Shown here: piece after piece, positions 28,201 through 35,947 of the stretch
Numbering within the stretch: position 1 is the first letter of the stretch
Layout of the letters: each line of letters begins with the position of its first letter
Source of the DNA: an uncultured Saprospiraceae bacterium
GTDB lineage: Bacteria; Bacteroidota; Bacteroidia; Chitinophagales; Saprospiraceae
Length of the DNA stretch: 45,824 bases
Assembly: GCA_937951615.1 (NCBI GenBank)
Contig: CALFBH010000048.1
Location: forward strand, 1-45,824
Direction of reading: 5' to 3'
Translations under genes and position numbers: made by a program
Notes under the pieces: model-generated
Told to the model about the DNA's origin: nothing
The model's database searches: none
The model's input: only the letters and a program-made list of their open reading frames with translations

Positions 28201-31200
28201 AAGATATTATCGTCACGGCAGATGAAGGAGCCATAGACGTAGTGGTGACATGGACATTGCCAATAACTTCGGACAACTGTCCTGGAACTACGCTGACCAG
28301 CTTGTACAATTCGGGCGATGCTTTTCCTATAGGTACAACAACTGTAAACTATACAGTAACAGATGCCTCTGGAAATATGGCTACTTGTGATTTTGAGGTG
28401 ACCGTTGAGGAGTTCATTCCTAGTAACTGCCTCTATTTTGATGGCAATGACGACAGGATTACAGCACCCAATGCAGGATTAAACAGCATTGGAAGCGGAG
28501 ATTTTACTTTTGAAACCTGGATACAGGCAGATGCTGCCGGTCAGTCTTCTCACCCGATTATTTTCTCAAATCGTCCAAGCTCGGGTAGTGGGGTTATGTT
28601 CTTCCTACATAACCAGTGGAATGGTTCTGCCGTAAAAATGCTGACGGTGCAATTAGGCGGCTCCAATTACTTTGTTTATAATAATGGACCAGATGCAATT
28701 GATGTATTAGACGGAAATTGTCATCATCTGGCAATCAGTCGTCAAGGAAACTTACTGACTCATTATATTGATGGTGCGTTTATTGGAACAAGAAATATTT
28801 CAGGAAACCCTTCAGCTTCTTCGGGAAGTACTAATATGCTCATAGGTAGAGAAGCCTTTGGAAACGATGACTTCCTCGGACATATTTCGGATGTTCGTAT
28901 CTGGAATGTTGCCCGTACAGCTACTGAGATACAAAATACAGCAAATATTGCCCTTTTAGGGACTGAAACTGACCTGGTGGCCAATTGGAAACTAGAAGCA
29001 GGTGGCGGACAAGTCGTATTTGATAATTCTACAAATGCTTATGACGGGGTATTGGGTAGCAATACAAGCATAGAAACAACTGACCCGCAATGGGGGCAAA
29101 ACTGTTGTAATGTATGTGAGATGGATGCCTTTGCATGCTACGATTTTAATGATTTGACTCCAACTGACACCTACAATACTAATTCGGCAGGTAATTGGAC
29201 TGCAATGCTTTCTGATATAGGAATATTCTCCAGCAATAGTATAGATGGTACACCCTATCTTCAAGCCAACGATAATAGTGGTAATAGTTGGATTTATAAT
29301 AATATAGATTTTTCAGGAGACTGGCTTCAGGAAGGTTGTGAACTTTGTTTTGATTATAATTTTGTTTCCTCCAACGGTTGTCCAACAAATACCAGAATCA
29401 GTGTAATTTATGTTTATCAGGGGGCAGATCCAGTATCTGCAAGCTCTAGAGTATATTTCCGATTAGACAATCCAATTATTGTAGGGAGTGGTTGGCAAAC
29501 CATCTGCATGCCTCTTGAAGCTTGTGTAGGAACTGATTTGCCATCTAATGCGGAAGGAGAATGGCGATGGTCTACAGCAGGAACAGACTGCACAGAATTT
29601 AATACTTTACTAGGCAATGTATCAGGAATTGGATTTCCTATTGATAATTCATGTAGCCTTCAATCCGAAACACATGCCTTTGACAATTTCTGCTTTACGG
29701 AGTGTTGCGATCCCTGCTATCCCATCGAACTGGTCATAGACGGAGATTTTGATGATCCAACAGGAGCATCGTTTACTTCAGGATTGCTGGAAAATTGTGT
29801 TTGTGATCCAGAAAGCTGGTGCATTGATACCGATGCTTTGAATAAATGTACAGCGGGAGGATGGACTAGCCTCAACGCACCTGCTGGTAATAGTCCTAAC
29901 TTCCTGATTTTTGATGGATTTAATAATCCACCAGGAGTGGTATGGTCGCAGCCGGTTTCAGTTGAGATAGGAAGGACTTATGAATTTTCATTCTGGTACT
30001 ATCCCGACATGACCGGACAGAGTACAAATAATCTTGAGATCAGATTAGACGGAGTGACATTTGATAACACATCAGGCGTAGCGGGTACGTGGACGGAATA
30101 CACATTTAGTGTGGAAGCCACGACTACAGGTACGGTGCCTCTGGAAATTGTGCAGACCAATAGTGGAACTTATAACGATTTCGGGATTGATGGTATCTCA
30201 TTCCACGCAGATTGTGGTGTTGTAGATCCATGTGATCCTGCTGTAGATGTCGAGCTACCTGTAATTACCTGTCCAGAAGATATGACCATTTCAACTGACC
30301 TTGGAACCTGCGATGCAGCAGTGACATGGAGTGACCCTGTAACAACGGATAATTGTGCCGTTGCCAGCGTGACTAGTACCCACAATTCTGGGGATACTTT
30401 TCCTTTAGGCACAACAACAGTCAGCTACACAGTAACCGATGAAGCAGGTAATATGGCTACTTGTGATTTTGATGTTACAGTAGAAGACAACGAACCTCCC
30501 ACGATTAGCTGTCCAGAAGATATTATAGCTCCAACAGCCCCAGGAGTCTGTTATGCTGTAGTGATGTGGAATGAGCCTTTAGCTACGGATAATTGTGCGG
30601 TTGCTACGATTAGCAGCACCCACAATTCTGGTGATGCTTTTCTTGAAGGTACAACAACAGTAATGTATACAGTAACAGATGACGCGGGTAATGTGGCTAC
30701 CTGTAGTTTTGAAGTTATAGTTGAGGATAATGAACCACCTAGTTTCATCTGTCCATCAGATATTAGCATCTCAACAGCACTTGGTGCTTGTGATGCTGTG
30801 GCGACCTGGGAGCTGATTTTAGCTAGGGATAATTGTGACGTTGTCCCCACTATTAGCAGTACACACAACTCTGGCGATACTTTTCCTTTGGGTACAACAA
30901 CAGTCAGCTATACTTTAACAGATGACGCTGGCAATATGACTACTTGTGATTTTGATGTTACTGTGGAAGATAACGAACCACCTACGATTACCTGTCCGGC
31001 AGATATTACCGCTTCAGGAGCCCCCGGAGCCTGTGATGTAGCAGTGACATGGAGTGTTTTACCTACAGATAATTGTGCCATTGCTAGCATTAGCAGCACC
31101 CACAATTCTGGAGATGTTTTTCCTTTAGGTATAACAACTGTCGGCTACACCGTAACGGATGATGCTGGTAATGTAACTACCTGTGATTTTGATATTGAAG

Positions 31201-32699
31201 TCTTAGGAATAGATATTCCACCACCTACGATTACTTGCCCACCAGATGAAACGGTGGAATGTGTTGACGAAATACTGCCTTCAATCGAAAATGCTATTAT
31301 AGGAACCAGTTGTGGGGCAAATGCTACGGTCACCATCATAAATCTTGAAGAAGTCGGAGAAATGAACTGCCCGGGAAGCGTCTGCACATTTACTTATCAG
31401 GTAGAAGATGAATATGGTGGAATCGCAACTTGCGAACAGGTTTACACATTTGATAACGAACCACCTACAATCACCTGCCCAAGTGGAGGACTCATCCCTT
31501 GTTCTTATTCTATTGATGACATAAACGTGGATCCCTCCGATGCAATCGTCACATCAAGTTGTGGCATGGATTATACAGTAATTATATCGGATACTATTAT
31601 CCAGCCAGGTGATGGGACAGCGGCATTTAGTTTTTCATCTAATCTTGGTAATACGATTCCAAATTGCCTCGGTACGCAATATATCTTTGTTTACACGGTA
31701 GAAGATGCCTGCGGACGCCAGGCAAGCTGTCAGCAGGTCTTTACCCTGGTTGGAGAACCAGTTACTATTCAGTGTCCAGGAGATCAGACGGTAAGTAGTA
31801 CAGATGAAATTTTTGTAGATCCTGCCAATGCCATTCTGGGAGGCTCATCTTGCGGTAGTACCAGCGTAGAAATTAGCGGACCTGTTGTTTCCGGTGGTAC
31901 TAATTGCTTAGATTCCACTTATACTTATGTATATCAGGTAATAGATAGTTGTGGATTTACGGGACTAAGCTGCGAACAGGTATTCACGATACCCGGCAAT
32001 CCACTCCCGCTTGAAATTAGTGGTAATCTGGAAGTTTGTCTGGGAGATCCTACTGTATTAACCGTGACTGGTGGTTCAGGTGATTATGCATGGAGTCAGG
32101 GTGGTACTGGCTCAAGTATAGTTTTTGCGCCGAATCAAACTGGAAACTATACCATTTTGGTAAATGATAATAATTGCCAACTCTCCGACAATGTTGTAGT
32201 GATGGTCGAGGAGTGTTGTGTGGATACCTTGTATGTTGGTCAAACGATAGCCTCCGGTTTGTATCCCGCAATACAGAAAGTTATTTCTGATGGTAAAGTA
32301 TTGCCCGGTTCTAATGTTGACTTTACTGCTGAAAATATAGACATCGAACTGAATGTAGGTTTCTGTGTAGAACCTGGTGCAGTATTCTCGGCTGTAATTG
32401 ATCCATGTGAAGGCGGTATCTTATCACTGAATAATAATTTGAATACAGCGATTAACTTTACCACGACTTCCTACACTGGCGAATTGCAGCTCTACTTATC
32501 CGAAAAAACAAAACTACAGGTCGATGTTTACAATCAGAAAACCAATCAGGTTTACCAGTTGATCAATGAAGAAATTCGTAAACAAGGCATCCACGAATAC
32601 CTACTTGATCTAAGTGAATTGCCTGCTGGAAATTATCGACTAGAATTAAATACAGGTAAAGAAACATATACAGAAGAATTCATTATCAACAGACTTTAA
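16233..32699 (+). CDS. Giant T9SS-exported multidomain surface protein (HYR, FG-GAP propellers, LamG)
   Basis: 5488 aa with a signal peptide (cleavage near SKAQ-E, residue 36). Order by approximate residue: jelly-roll-like module 100-314; two tandem unrecognised repeats of about 240 aa (449-690, 694-934), each ending in an acidic IDDDGD motif; HYR; seven-blade FG-GAP propeller 1025-1525; Ig-like; two HYR; LamG 1764-1990; carbohydrate-binding-like 1991-2168; five HYR; propeller 2575-3078; Ig-like; two HYR; propeller 3322-3825; Ig-like; two HYR; LamG 4063-4290; lectin-like 4292-4494; carbohydrate-binding-like 4495-4670; four HYR; three longer Cys-rich HYR-like units 4992-5255; Ig-like; coil module 5331-5394; T9SS type A sorting domain 5410-5488. 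Each blade has a calcium loop such as DVNNDGFSD. T9SS export to the surface is expected. Adhesion is the likely role; no enzyme domain was seen. Confidence 0.92.
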   Translation: MMKKTNTLKQQLQPRLWLLLSASLTIMLFSPILSKAQELPKDFDSKVLVEYSCLIGDEHECQHGDEFELTFEAYHQLRKDEYLSGRKFLEQVANLKSFTNLCDNGTFESGEINVADWQFYWYGGSATGGDFGMNRLNTGSFNSGGAHDLQVHHQVQDAGPDDYVNIIDKVYSFPAGNTRSLRLGNANSSFGKESIAKQVEITAANADLSFSYAVVMNDPSSHSDAEKPYFSVQIIDPITLMPISGLIDLGNGDDTLPSNHPLLTAFSGTIVYKDWSCVTADLSSLIGEDVIIKFETRDCWQGAHMGYAYVDNICLGCGGAPSDEGAIDLNIVQTDSCSLPGQICIDYSLPLGNLPSLDISLDLIQNGAIVSTLSSPTLTSDSLYCFDLDAANTAGLDLLLGGLDYRITGNFTLGAFNFTPQIIGTLAEGVTELTNNDYLFECPTGIPVCGCEYELKAYDPVTLNEGGPYTNSVVVNGDRITMEVLWEVIETCDGGTPEVIDTYTTNELSIALSFSVPATSINQHATLPVIDNGVPTNLAIPNFNATTVNDYIDSLALYLNNSNLGATFTTTGSRVYQQIESGFTGGFQLTSPVFLTRSSCSNCTFNDSYSTPCGNLQYTKTVVGTPSPPSNYLNFFTVTYNSITENTNLTVTEGGANGGHNPYMDCTEPCPEICYNEIDDDGDGMVDEDCVPLCGCDYEIKAYDPYTLDEGGPYTNSVVVGGDRISTEVLWEVVETCDGGTPQVIQSNVTNEFMLLYWFSISPAVINEYSSLPVVDNGVPTTIAVPTYNVSTITEYVDSLYALLVGLNLGVPFVDQGTSVSHRIDAPNTGGFQFTAPVAIRQSGCNSCRISETYTAPCGFIVYWQTPDIPITDVTNNFDLTYNSITEVVNFVTSEGGPFSSHNPYIDCSEPCPEICDNGIDDDGDELIDCDDPDCEDTEPPTITCPEDIMMSTDLGVCDAVVTWADPVAVDNCDNVIPNSFYSSGDTFPLGTTTVSYTVTDSAGNVATCDFDVTVEDNEPPIANCISFGDNLPAMQIELSTLDGINGFAIEGIDSGDGCGRSVSHAGDINNDGFADIVIGAATSTPNGVNNSGESYVIYGGNSIGSIIDLATLSPSQGFIINGIDINDNTGSSVSSAGDVNNDGISDFMIGVPGGSPNGSRSGEIYVFYGGNSLGATIELSAFSPSQGFLVNGIEGGAGASVSNAGDVNNDGFSDVIIGAAWADPNGISNAGESYVIYGGNSISSPIELPTLSPSQGFAIRGIDANDYSGYSVSGAGDVNNDGFSDVIIGAYQADPNGISNAGESYVIYGGNSIGGTIELSTLSPSQGFVINGISTDDVSGHSVSDAGDINNDGFSDIIIGAGDGDPNGISNAGESYVIYGGNSIGGTIELSTLSPSQGFVINGINANDEYGLAVSNAGDVNNDGISDLIVGARFADPNFNNTAGESAVVYGSNSIGATVELSTLSLTQGFIINGASVGDWSGYSVSSAGDVNNDGFSDVIIGALQANPNGSTTGASYVVYGGNFVTGSALTLQLDANSMASISPEDIDNGSSDNCGIASMTVSPNTFDCSNIGDNTVILTVTDDNGNSSTCSTTVTIEDNELPTITCPADIAISTDPGVCDAVVTWSNPVTTDNCGVVSLTSTHNSGDTFPLGITTVSYTATDDAGNVATCDFDITVEDNEPPIITCPEDITVTADAGAIDAVVTWTLPTTSDNCPGTTLTSSQNSGDTFPVGTTTVNYTVTDAAGNVATCDFDVIVEASFPSTCLSFDGNDDQITAPNTPLNSIGTGDFTFEAWVQADAVGQSTHPAIFSNRGGGGTMFFLHNNWNGSAVKMLTVQLGGTNYFVYNNGPNIVNILDGACHHLAITRQANLLTHYIDGVFIGTRNISGNPSTSSSRSTMLIGDETTTNNNFQGHISDVRIWDVARTAIEIQSSAGTFLTGTESNLVANWPLNANNGQIVADIAPNGYDGTLGATTAVESSDPTWGENCCSTCEAELVIDGDFDDPACPTFTSGLDQNCACDQSWCIETDPRNKCLGLGWINLAAPAGASPTYLIIDGYNNGTGMIWSQLVQVEAGTNYEFSFWYYPNISSNSSTPNLDIRLDGVIFGNTSGIASTWTEFTFSVLASTTGLMPLEIYQTNDGIYNDFAIDNISFLGGCIPTDACAIGVDCEPPTITCPEDITASTPNGACISPVTWNAPITADNCDVVSVTSTHDSGDTFTVGTTTVIYTVTDASGNTSTCSFDITLEDNQLPTIICPADITISTDPGVCDASVDWNEPIAADNCAIASVTSNYGSGDDFPLGTTTVSYTVTDNAGNIATCSFDITVEDTEPPTITCPADIMVSTDPGTCEAVVTWTEPITDDNCLVDGANSLYSSGDAFPLGTTTVIYVVTDDTGNEATCSFDITVEDTEPPTITCPEDITVSTDAGTCDAVVTWTNPVNMDNCSIATVISTHNSGDTFPLGLTTVTYTVTDDAGNTATCDFEIAVEDNEPPSITCPADISTSTDTGVCLATGVALGVPLTSDNCPGTTVSNDAPASYPVGMTTVIWTVTDGAGSTGTCEQTVTIIDDEAPVANCISTGNDMPAMQIDPNMLDGTNGFVVNGIDAGDQSGFSVSYAGDVNNDGFSDIIIGAPQARPNGNAFAGETYVIYGGNSIGNTIELSTLSPSQGFIINGIDFGDYSGRSVSSAGDVNNDGFSDIIIGAYAAHPSGVPDAGETYVIYGGNSIGGTINLSALSASQGFVINGIDDNDNSGVSVSSVGDVNNDGFSDIIIGANRADPTGAPGAGETYVIYGGSSIGSNINLSTLASTQGFIINGIVSNDNSGISVNGAGDVNNDGFSDIIIGANWADPNSASSGQTYVIYGGNSIGNTIDLSTLSPSQGFIVNGISYGNFSGYSANGAGDVNNDGFSDVIIGAHGMGANGNTSSGATYVIYGGSSIGGIIELSTLSPSQGFTINGIDVGDWSGRSVSSAGDINNDGFSDIIIGASGADPSGNSGAGETYVIYGGNSIGGTINLSALSASQGFIINGIDEDDNSGESVSGAGDINNDGFADIIIGANYADPSGNSGAGETYVIYGGNFVSGSVLTLQLDANNMASISPADIDDGSTDNCGIASMTVSPNTFDCDDIGDNTVVLTVTDINGNSSTCSTIVTIEDNQPPTITCPADITVSTDAGTCDAVATWTDPVTIDNCGVVTVMSSHNSGDTFPLGTTTVTYTVTDNSGNTATCDFNITVEDTEPPTITCPEDITVATDPGTCDAVVTWSVSATDNCDNVIPNSLYSSGDTFPLGTTTVSYTATDNAGNVLTCDFNIIVIDNEPPVANCISDAGNTLPTQIELSTLDGTNGLIIHGIDFDDNSGYSVNSAGDVNNDGFSDMIIGAIAASPTGIVNTGQAYVVYGGNTLGSVIELSTLSPSQGFFINGIDASDLSGFSVSSAGDVNNDGFADIIIGAPLADPNGKVTAGEAYVIYGSNSIGGSIDLATLSPTQGFTMYGIDVGDYLGHSVSSAGDVNNDGFSDIVVGARYADVNGVVDAGQTYVIYGGNSIGGVIDMSSLSPTQGFMINGIDLLDDSAYSVSGAGDVNNDGFSDVIIGAFDGDPNGVANAGESYVVYGGNSIGGTINLSTLSPAQGFIINGIDVNDRSGHSVSDAGDVNNDGFSDILIGAYQADPNGNTTAGESYVIYGGNSIGGTINLSTLSPTQGFIINGIDTDDRSGWSVSSAGDINNDGFSDIIIGAYQADPNGSGTAGESYLIYGGNSIGANINLSTLIPTQGFIINGIDPNDRSGWAVSSAGDINNDGFSDVIIGAPLADPNSNLGSGESYVIYGGNFVASSVLTLQLDGNNTASISPSDIDDGSTDNCGIAFMTVNPNTFDCSNIGDNTVILTVTDISGNSSTCSTIITIEDNQVPTITCPADITVSTAPGACDAVATWTEPVATDNCGTVTTSSTHNSGDTFPLGTTTVIYTVTDDAGNVATCDFNITVEDNEAPTIICPEDIIVTADEGAIDVVVTWTLPITSDNCPGTTLTSLYNSGDAFPIGTTTVNYTVTDASGNMATCDFEVTVEEFIPSNCLYFDGNDDRITAPNAGLNSIGSGDFTFETWIQADAAGQSSHPIIFSNRPSSGSGVMFFLHNQWNGSAVKMLTVQLGGSNYFVYNNGPDAIDVLDGNCHHLAISRQGNLLTHYIDGAFIGTRNISGNPSASSGSTNMLIGREAFGNDDFLGHISDVRIWNVARTATEIQNTANIALLGTETDLVANWKLEAGGGQVVFDNSTNAYDGVLGSNTSIETTDPQWGQNCCNVCEMDAFACYDFNDLTPTDTYNTNSAGNWTAMLSDIGIFSSNSIDGTPYLQANDNSGNSWIYNNIDFSGDWLQEGCELCFDYNFVSSNGCPTNTRISVIYVYQGADPVSASSRVYFRLDNPIIVGSGWQTICMPLEACVGTDLPSNAEGEWRWSTAGTDCTEFNTLLGNVSGIGFPIDNSCSLQSETHAFDNFCFTECCDPCYPIELVIDGDFDDPTGASFTSGLLENCVCDPESWCIDTDALNKCTAGGWTSLNAPAGNSPNFLIFDGFNNPPGVVWSQPVSVEIGRTYEFSFWYYPDMTGQSTNNLEIRLDGVTFDNTSGVAGTWTEYTFSVEATTTGTVPLEIVQTNSGTYNDFGIDGISFHADCGVVDPCDPAVDVELPVITCPEDMTISTDLGTCDAAVTWSDPVTTDNCAVASVTSTHNSGDTFPLGTTTVSYTVTDEAGNMATCDFDVTVEDNEPPTISCPEDIIAPTAPGVCYAVVMWNEPLATDNCAVATISSTHNSGDAFLEGTTTVMYTVTDDAGNVATCSFEVIVEDNEPPSFICPSDISISTALGACDAVATWELILARDNCDVVPTISSTHNSGDTFPLGTTTVSYTLTDDAGNMTTCDFDVTVEDNEPPTITCPADITASGAPGACDVAVTWSVLPTDNCAIASISSTHNSGDVFPLGITTVGYTVTDDAGNVTTCDFDIEVLGIDIPPPTITCPPDETVECVDEILPSIENAIIGTSCGANATVTIINLEEVGEMNCPGSVCTFTYQVEDEYGGIATCEQVYTFDNEPPTITCPSGGLIPCSYSIDDINVDPSDAIVTSSCGMDYTVIISDTIIQPGDGTAAFSFSSNLGNTIPNCLGTQYIFVYTVEDACGRQASCQQVFTLVGEPVTIQCPGDQTVSSTDEIFVDPANAILGGSSCGSTSVEISGPVVSGGTNCLDSTYTYVYQVIDSCGFTGLSCEQVFTIPGNPLPLEISGNLEVCLGDPTVLTVTGGSGDYAWSQGGTGSSIVFAPNQTGNYTILVNDNNCQLSDNVVVMVEECCVDTLYVGQTIASGLYPAIQKVISDGKVLPGSNVDFTAENIDIELNVGFCVEPGAVFSAVIDPCEGGILSLNNNLNTAINFTTTSYTGELQLYLSEKTKLQVDVYNQKTNQVYQLINEEIRKQGIHEYLLDLSELPAGNYRLELNTGKETYTEEFIINRL
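20114..20448 (+). repeat. Near-identical 122-bp repeat within propeller 1 of the giant gene
   Basis: Bases 20114-20235 and 20327-20448 are identical except at one position (G at 20171, A at 20384). The offset is 213 bases, exactly 71 codons or one propeller blade. Other blades in the gene are clearly more divergent in DNA, so this copy is recent or kept alike by gene conversion. Confidence 0.9.
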
Positions 32700-32727
32700 T
32701 CCTTAGGTTACTTTGACGATTAATATT

Positions 32728-35700
32728 ATGAAAGCACCACATCATATACACATTGTTTTTTTGCTGATTCTGTTATTTTCAGTAGCCATACCCTCATCGG
32801 TGGATGCACAAATACCTAATCCAGTTGGTGTTGCTACCGACTGCCAGGATACTTTGTATATAGGTAACGGGAATACACCAGGCTTTACTGTTCCTTCAGC
32901 TACCTATACTGCGCAGTCCATGATTTACTCAGATGCGACAGTCACAAATCCTGACTCTGTAGTTTATATCAGTCAGTTTATAGAACTGACTCCAGGATTT
33001 AAAGTAGAAATAAGTGCCGATTTTGCAGCTATTATTGGTACGTGTACACCCGTTGATCCACCTATTGCGATAGAAATTGACGCTGGACCAGATCATACCA
33101 TTTGCCCGGGAATGAGTGTTGTCATCGGACCGGATAGTACGATGCTTGCTACATATAGCTGGTCGCCTGTAAACGGACTAAACGATCCAAATATTCCGAA
33201 TCCTGTAGCTGATCCTGCCTCCAACACTACTTATGTACTCACTGTAACTACTCCTGATGGATTGACAGGAACTGATGCGATGAATGTATTTGTGAGCGAT
33301 ACACCTTCCGCATACCTTGGGCCTGACCAGAGTATTTGTCCCGGTGAAAGTATTCAAATTGGATTGACACCACAGGCTGATTTCATCTATTCATGGACTC
33401 CGACAACTGGTTTGAGTAATCCGAATATTGCCAACCCGATTGCAAGCCCCGGAAGTACTACAAGCTATACACTTACGATAAGTTCTCCTCTTTGTACCTA
33501 TACCGCAGAAGGTTCGCTTACCATAACGGTAAGCCCTCAGGCAGATGCAGATGCTGGTCCCGACCAGTATATATGCCTGGGCGAAAGCATCCAAATTGGC
33601 AGTACACCGGTTCCTGGATATACCTATGTCTGGAGTCCGGCAACTGGCGTCAGCGACATCAATATCGCCAACCCAATCGTTACGCCTACAGCAAATACTA
33701 CTTATACCGTATTGGTTTCTTCACCCAACTGCTTCTTCTCGGATATTGACAAGGTGAATGTAATCATCGTTGATGCTGCCTATGCCGATGCAGGCGAGGA
33801 TATAACTATTTGTGTGGGTGAATGTGCTGAAATCGGCGCACCAGCAAGCCTCGGCTATACCTACACTTGGAGTCCTGCATTTGGATTGAGTAATCCAAAT
33901 ATTGCCATGCCGATAGCCTGTCCAGGTATGACAACTACTTATACCCTTACGGTAAATTCGCCAAATTGCGGACAAAGCACGGCTGAAGTAACAGTCATTA
34001 TTGAGGACGCGGCATACACAGCTAATGCAGGAAATGATCAGACCATCTGCTTAGGAGAAAGTGTTAACATTGGAGTTCCAGGACTGCCTGGATTTAGTTA
34101 CGACTGGAGTCCAACAACTGGTTTGAGTAATCCAAACATTGCCAACCCAAGTGCCACTCCATCTGAAACAACCCTTTACACGCTCACAGTGACATCTGAT
34201 GACTGTAATACACTACTTGTTGATGAAGTTTTGGTCATCGTCGATGCCGTTACTTATGCGAATGCAGGCGACGACCAGACCATCTGCCTGGGACAAAGTG
34301 TACAATTAGGTGATCTTACCCAAACTCCCCAACCAGGCTATATATACAGTTGGACACCAACGGATGGCTTGGACGACCCGACATCTCCCAATCCTATTGC
34401 CATACCCAATGGTACGACGACATACACGCTGACAGTGGTTTCTCCGAATTGTACAAATCCAGGAACAGATCAAGTCGTGGTAACGGTTAGCGAAAACCCT
34501 GTAGCATCCGCAGGACAAGACCAGACAGTTTGCGCAGGACAAGGTGTCCAGATAGGCACAACTCCAGTCACAGGCTTCAACTATACTTGGAGTCCCGCAG
34601 CAGGACTTAGCGAGTCTGATATTGCCAATCCAATAGCCACGCCAGGAAGCACGACCACTTACAGCTTATTAGTAACCTCATCAGGTTGCGATAATATAGG
34701 AACTGACCAGGTTGAAGTATTTGTAGAAGACGCGCCAGTTGCCGATGCTGGTGATGACGATAGTATTTGCCCTGGTGAAAGTGTTGTTATTGGAGTAACA
34801 CCACAAGTAGGCTTCGTTTATTCATGGAGTCCCGCAACTGGATTGAGTAATTCGAATATTTCTAATCCGACAGCAAACCCTGCCAGCACCACAGCCTATA
34901 CGCTTACGGTAAGTTCTCCCTATTGCAGTAATACTTCAACTTCTGATGTACTCATCACGGTGAGCAATACTATTGTAGCAGATGCTGGTCCAGACAGGAT
35001 AGTTTGCGATGGAGGCAATGTGGGAATAGGAACAACATTTCAACAAGGATATGTATATAGTTGGAGTCCAACAGCAGGACTGAGCGACCCCAATATTGCC
35101 AATCCAATGGCTAGTCCAGGAACAACAACAACGTATACCCTGACGGTCAGTTCGCCCAACTGTAATTCTGACACAGATCAGGTAACGGTTTCTTATTCAA
35201 ACAGTAATATTGTTTTTCCTAATAATGAAGAAATATGTTCCGGCGGATCGGTACAATTGACAGCGGCAGGCGGTATTTATTACGAATGGTCTCCTGCAAC
35301 TGGGCTAAATGACGCTAATATTCCCAATCCCATCGCTTCTCCGGAAATAACAACGCCTTACACACTAACGGTCACAGATGTGAATGGCTGTGTCATTACT
35401 GGGCAGGTTGTCGTCTTAGTGGTGCCAGGCTTGAATGTTAATGCAGGACAGGATGTAACCATCTGTGCAGGCAATACAGTTCCCCTAAGTGCAAGCGGAG
35501 CCGATACTTACAGTTGGTCGCCAGCGACTAATTTAACCTGCTACAATTGTCCAAATCCAAACGCAACAGTAAGCTCCACTACGACCTATACAGTCACTGG
35601 ATACAGTGGAGATAATTGTACAGGAGAAGACCAAATCACCATCACAATTGAGCCTGAAAATACTATTCAGTTCAGCTATGACATTAGCGGATGTTTGGTC

Positions 35701-35943
35701 ACATTCACTCCTTCTATATTGAATTTATCTGAATACCTCTGGGATCTTGGAGATGGAAATACTTCTTCTACCAATACGGTTGTTCATGAATACACATATA
35801 ATGGCACTTTTCAAGTCTGCCTGACAGTATCTGGAAATTGCGAAACAGAAAACGGAACCTGTCAAACCATACAACTGGAAAATTGTAATTGTGCAACTTC
35901 TGGTGGCGGTGGACTTTTGCCCTTAGTTGGAAGTTCAAACTAA
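32728..35943 (+). CDS. Secreted protein with 11 Ig/PKD-like repeats
   Basis: 1071 aa from the ATG at 32728 (MKAPHHIHIV), chosen because it gives a standard signal peptide (cleavage near VDAQ-I); an upstream TTG at 32713 is less likely. After a coil-like module (DTLYIGNGN to FAAIIGTC) come eleven tandem repeats of about 70-75 aa. Each starts like DAGPDQSICPGESIQIG and continues with YSWSPTTGLSNPNIANP and TTTYTLTV. The last two are more divergent. A PKD domain (YLWDLGDGNTSS) and a Cys-containing tail ending SGGGGLLPLVGSSN follow. No T9SS sorting domain is seen at the C-terminus, unlike the giant protein 28 bases upstream. It looks like a rigid extracellular stalk or filament-type protein; function inferred only from repeats. 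Confidence 0.88.
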   Translation: MKAPHHIHIVFLLILLFSVAIPSSVDAQIPNPVGVATDCQDTLYIGNGNTPGFTVPSATYTAQSMIYSDATVTNPDSVVYISQFIELTPGFKVEISADFAAIIGTCTPVDPPIAIEIDAGPDHTICPGMSVVIGPDSTMLATYSWSPVNGLNDPNIPNPVADPASNTTYVLTVTTPDGLTGTDAMNVFVSDTPSAYLGPDQSICPGESIQIGLTPQADFIYSWTPTTGLSNPNIANPIASPGSTTSYTLTISSPLCTYTAEGSLTITVSPQADADAGPDQYICLGESIQIGSTPVPGYTYVWSPATGVSDINIANPIVTPTANTTYTVLVSSPNCFFSDIDKVNVIIVDAAYADAGEDITICVGECAEIGAPASLGYTYTWSPAFGLSNPNIAMPIACPGMTTTYTLTVNSPNCGQSTAEVTVIIEDAAYTANAGNDQTICLGESVNIGVPGLPGFSYDWSPTTGLSNPNIANPSATPSETTLYTLTVTSDDCNTLLVDEVLVIVDAVTYANAGDDQTICLGQSVQLGDLTQTPQPGYIYSWTPTDGLDDPTSPNPIAIPNGTTTYTLTVVSPNCTNPGTDQVVVTVSENPVASAGQDQTVCAGQGVQIGTTPVTGFNYTWSPAAGLSESDIANPIATPGSTTTYSLLVTSSGCDNIGTDQVEVFVEDAPVADAGDDDSICPGESVVIGVTPQVGFVYSWSPATGLSNSNISNPTANPASTTAYTLTVSSPYCSNTSTSDVLITVSNTIVADAGPDRIVCDGGNVGIGTTFQQGYVYSWSPTAGLSDPNIANPMASPGTTTTYTLTVSSPNCNSDTDQVTVSYSNSNIVFPNNEEICSGGSVQLTAAGGIYYEWSPATGLNDANIPNPIASPEITTPYTLTVTDVNGCVITGQVVVLVVPGLNVNAGQDVTICAGNTVPLSASGADTYSWSPATNLTCYNCPNPNATVSSTTTYTVTGYSGDNCTGEDQITITIEPENTIQFSYDISGCLVTFTPSILNLSEYLWDLGDGNTSSTNTVVHEYTYNGTFQVCLTVSGNCETENGTCQTIQLENCNCATSGGGGLLPLVGSSN

Positions 35944-35947
35944 ATAT

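Noticed and set aside
20792-31387. Many antisense frames of 60-123 codons within the giant gene
   Set aside because: They repeat with the HYR and Ig-like units, as expected for shadows of a repetitive coding sequence.
32713-32727. TTG start for the Ig-repeat protein
   Set aside because: The ATG at 32728 gives a normal signal peptide; the five extra residues add nothing.
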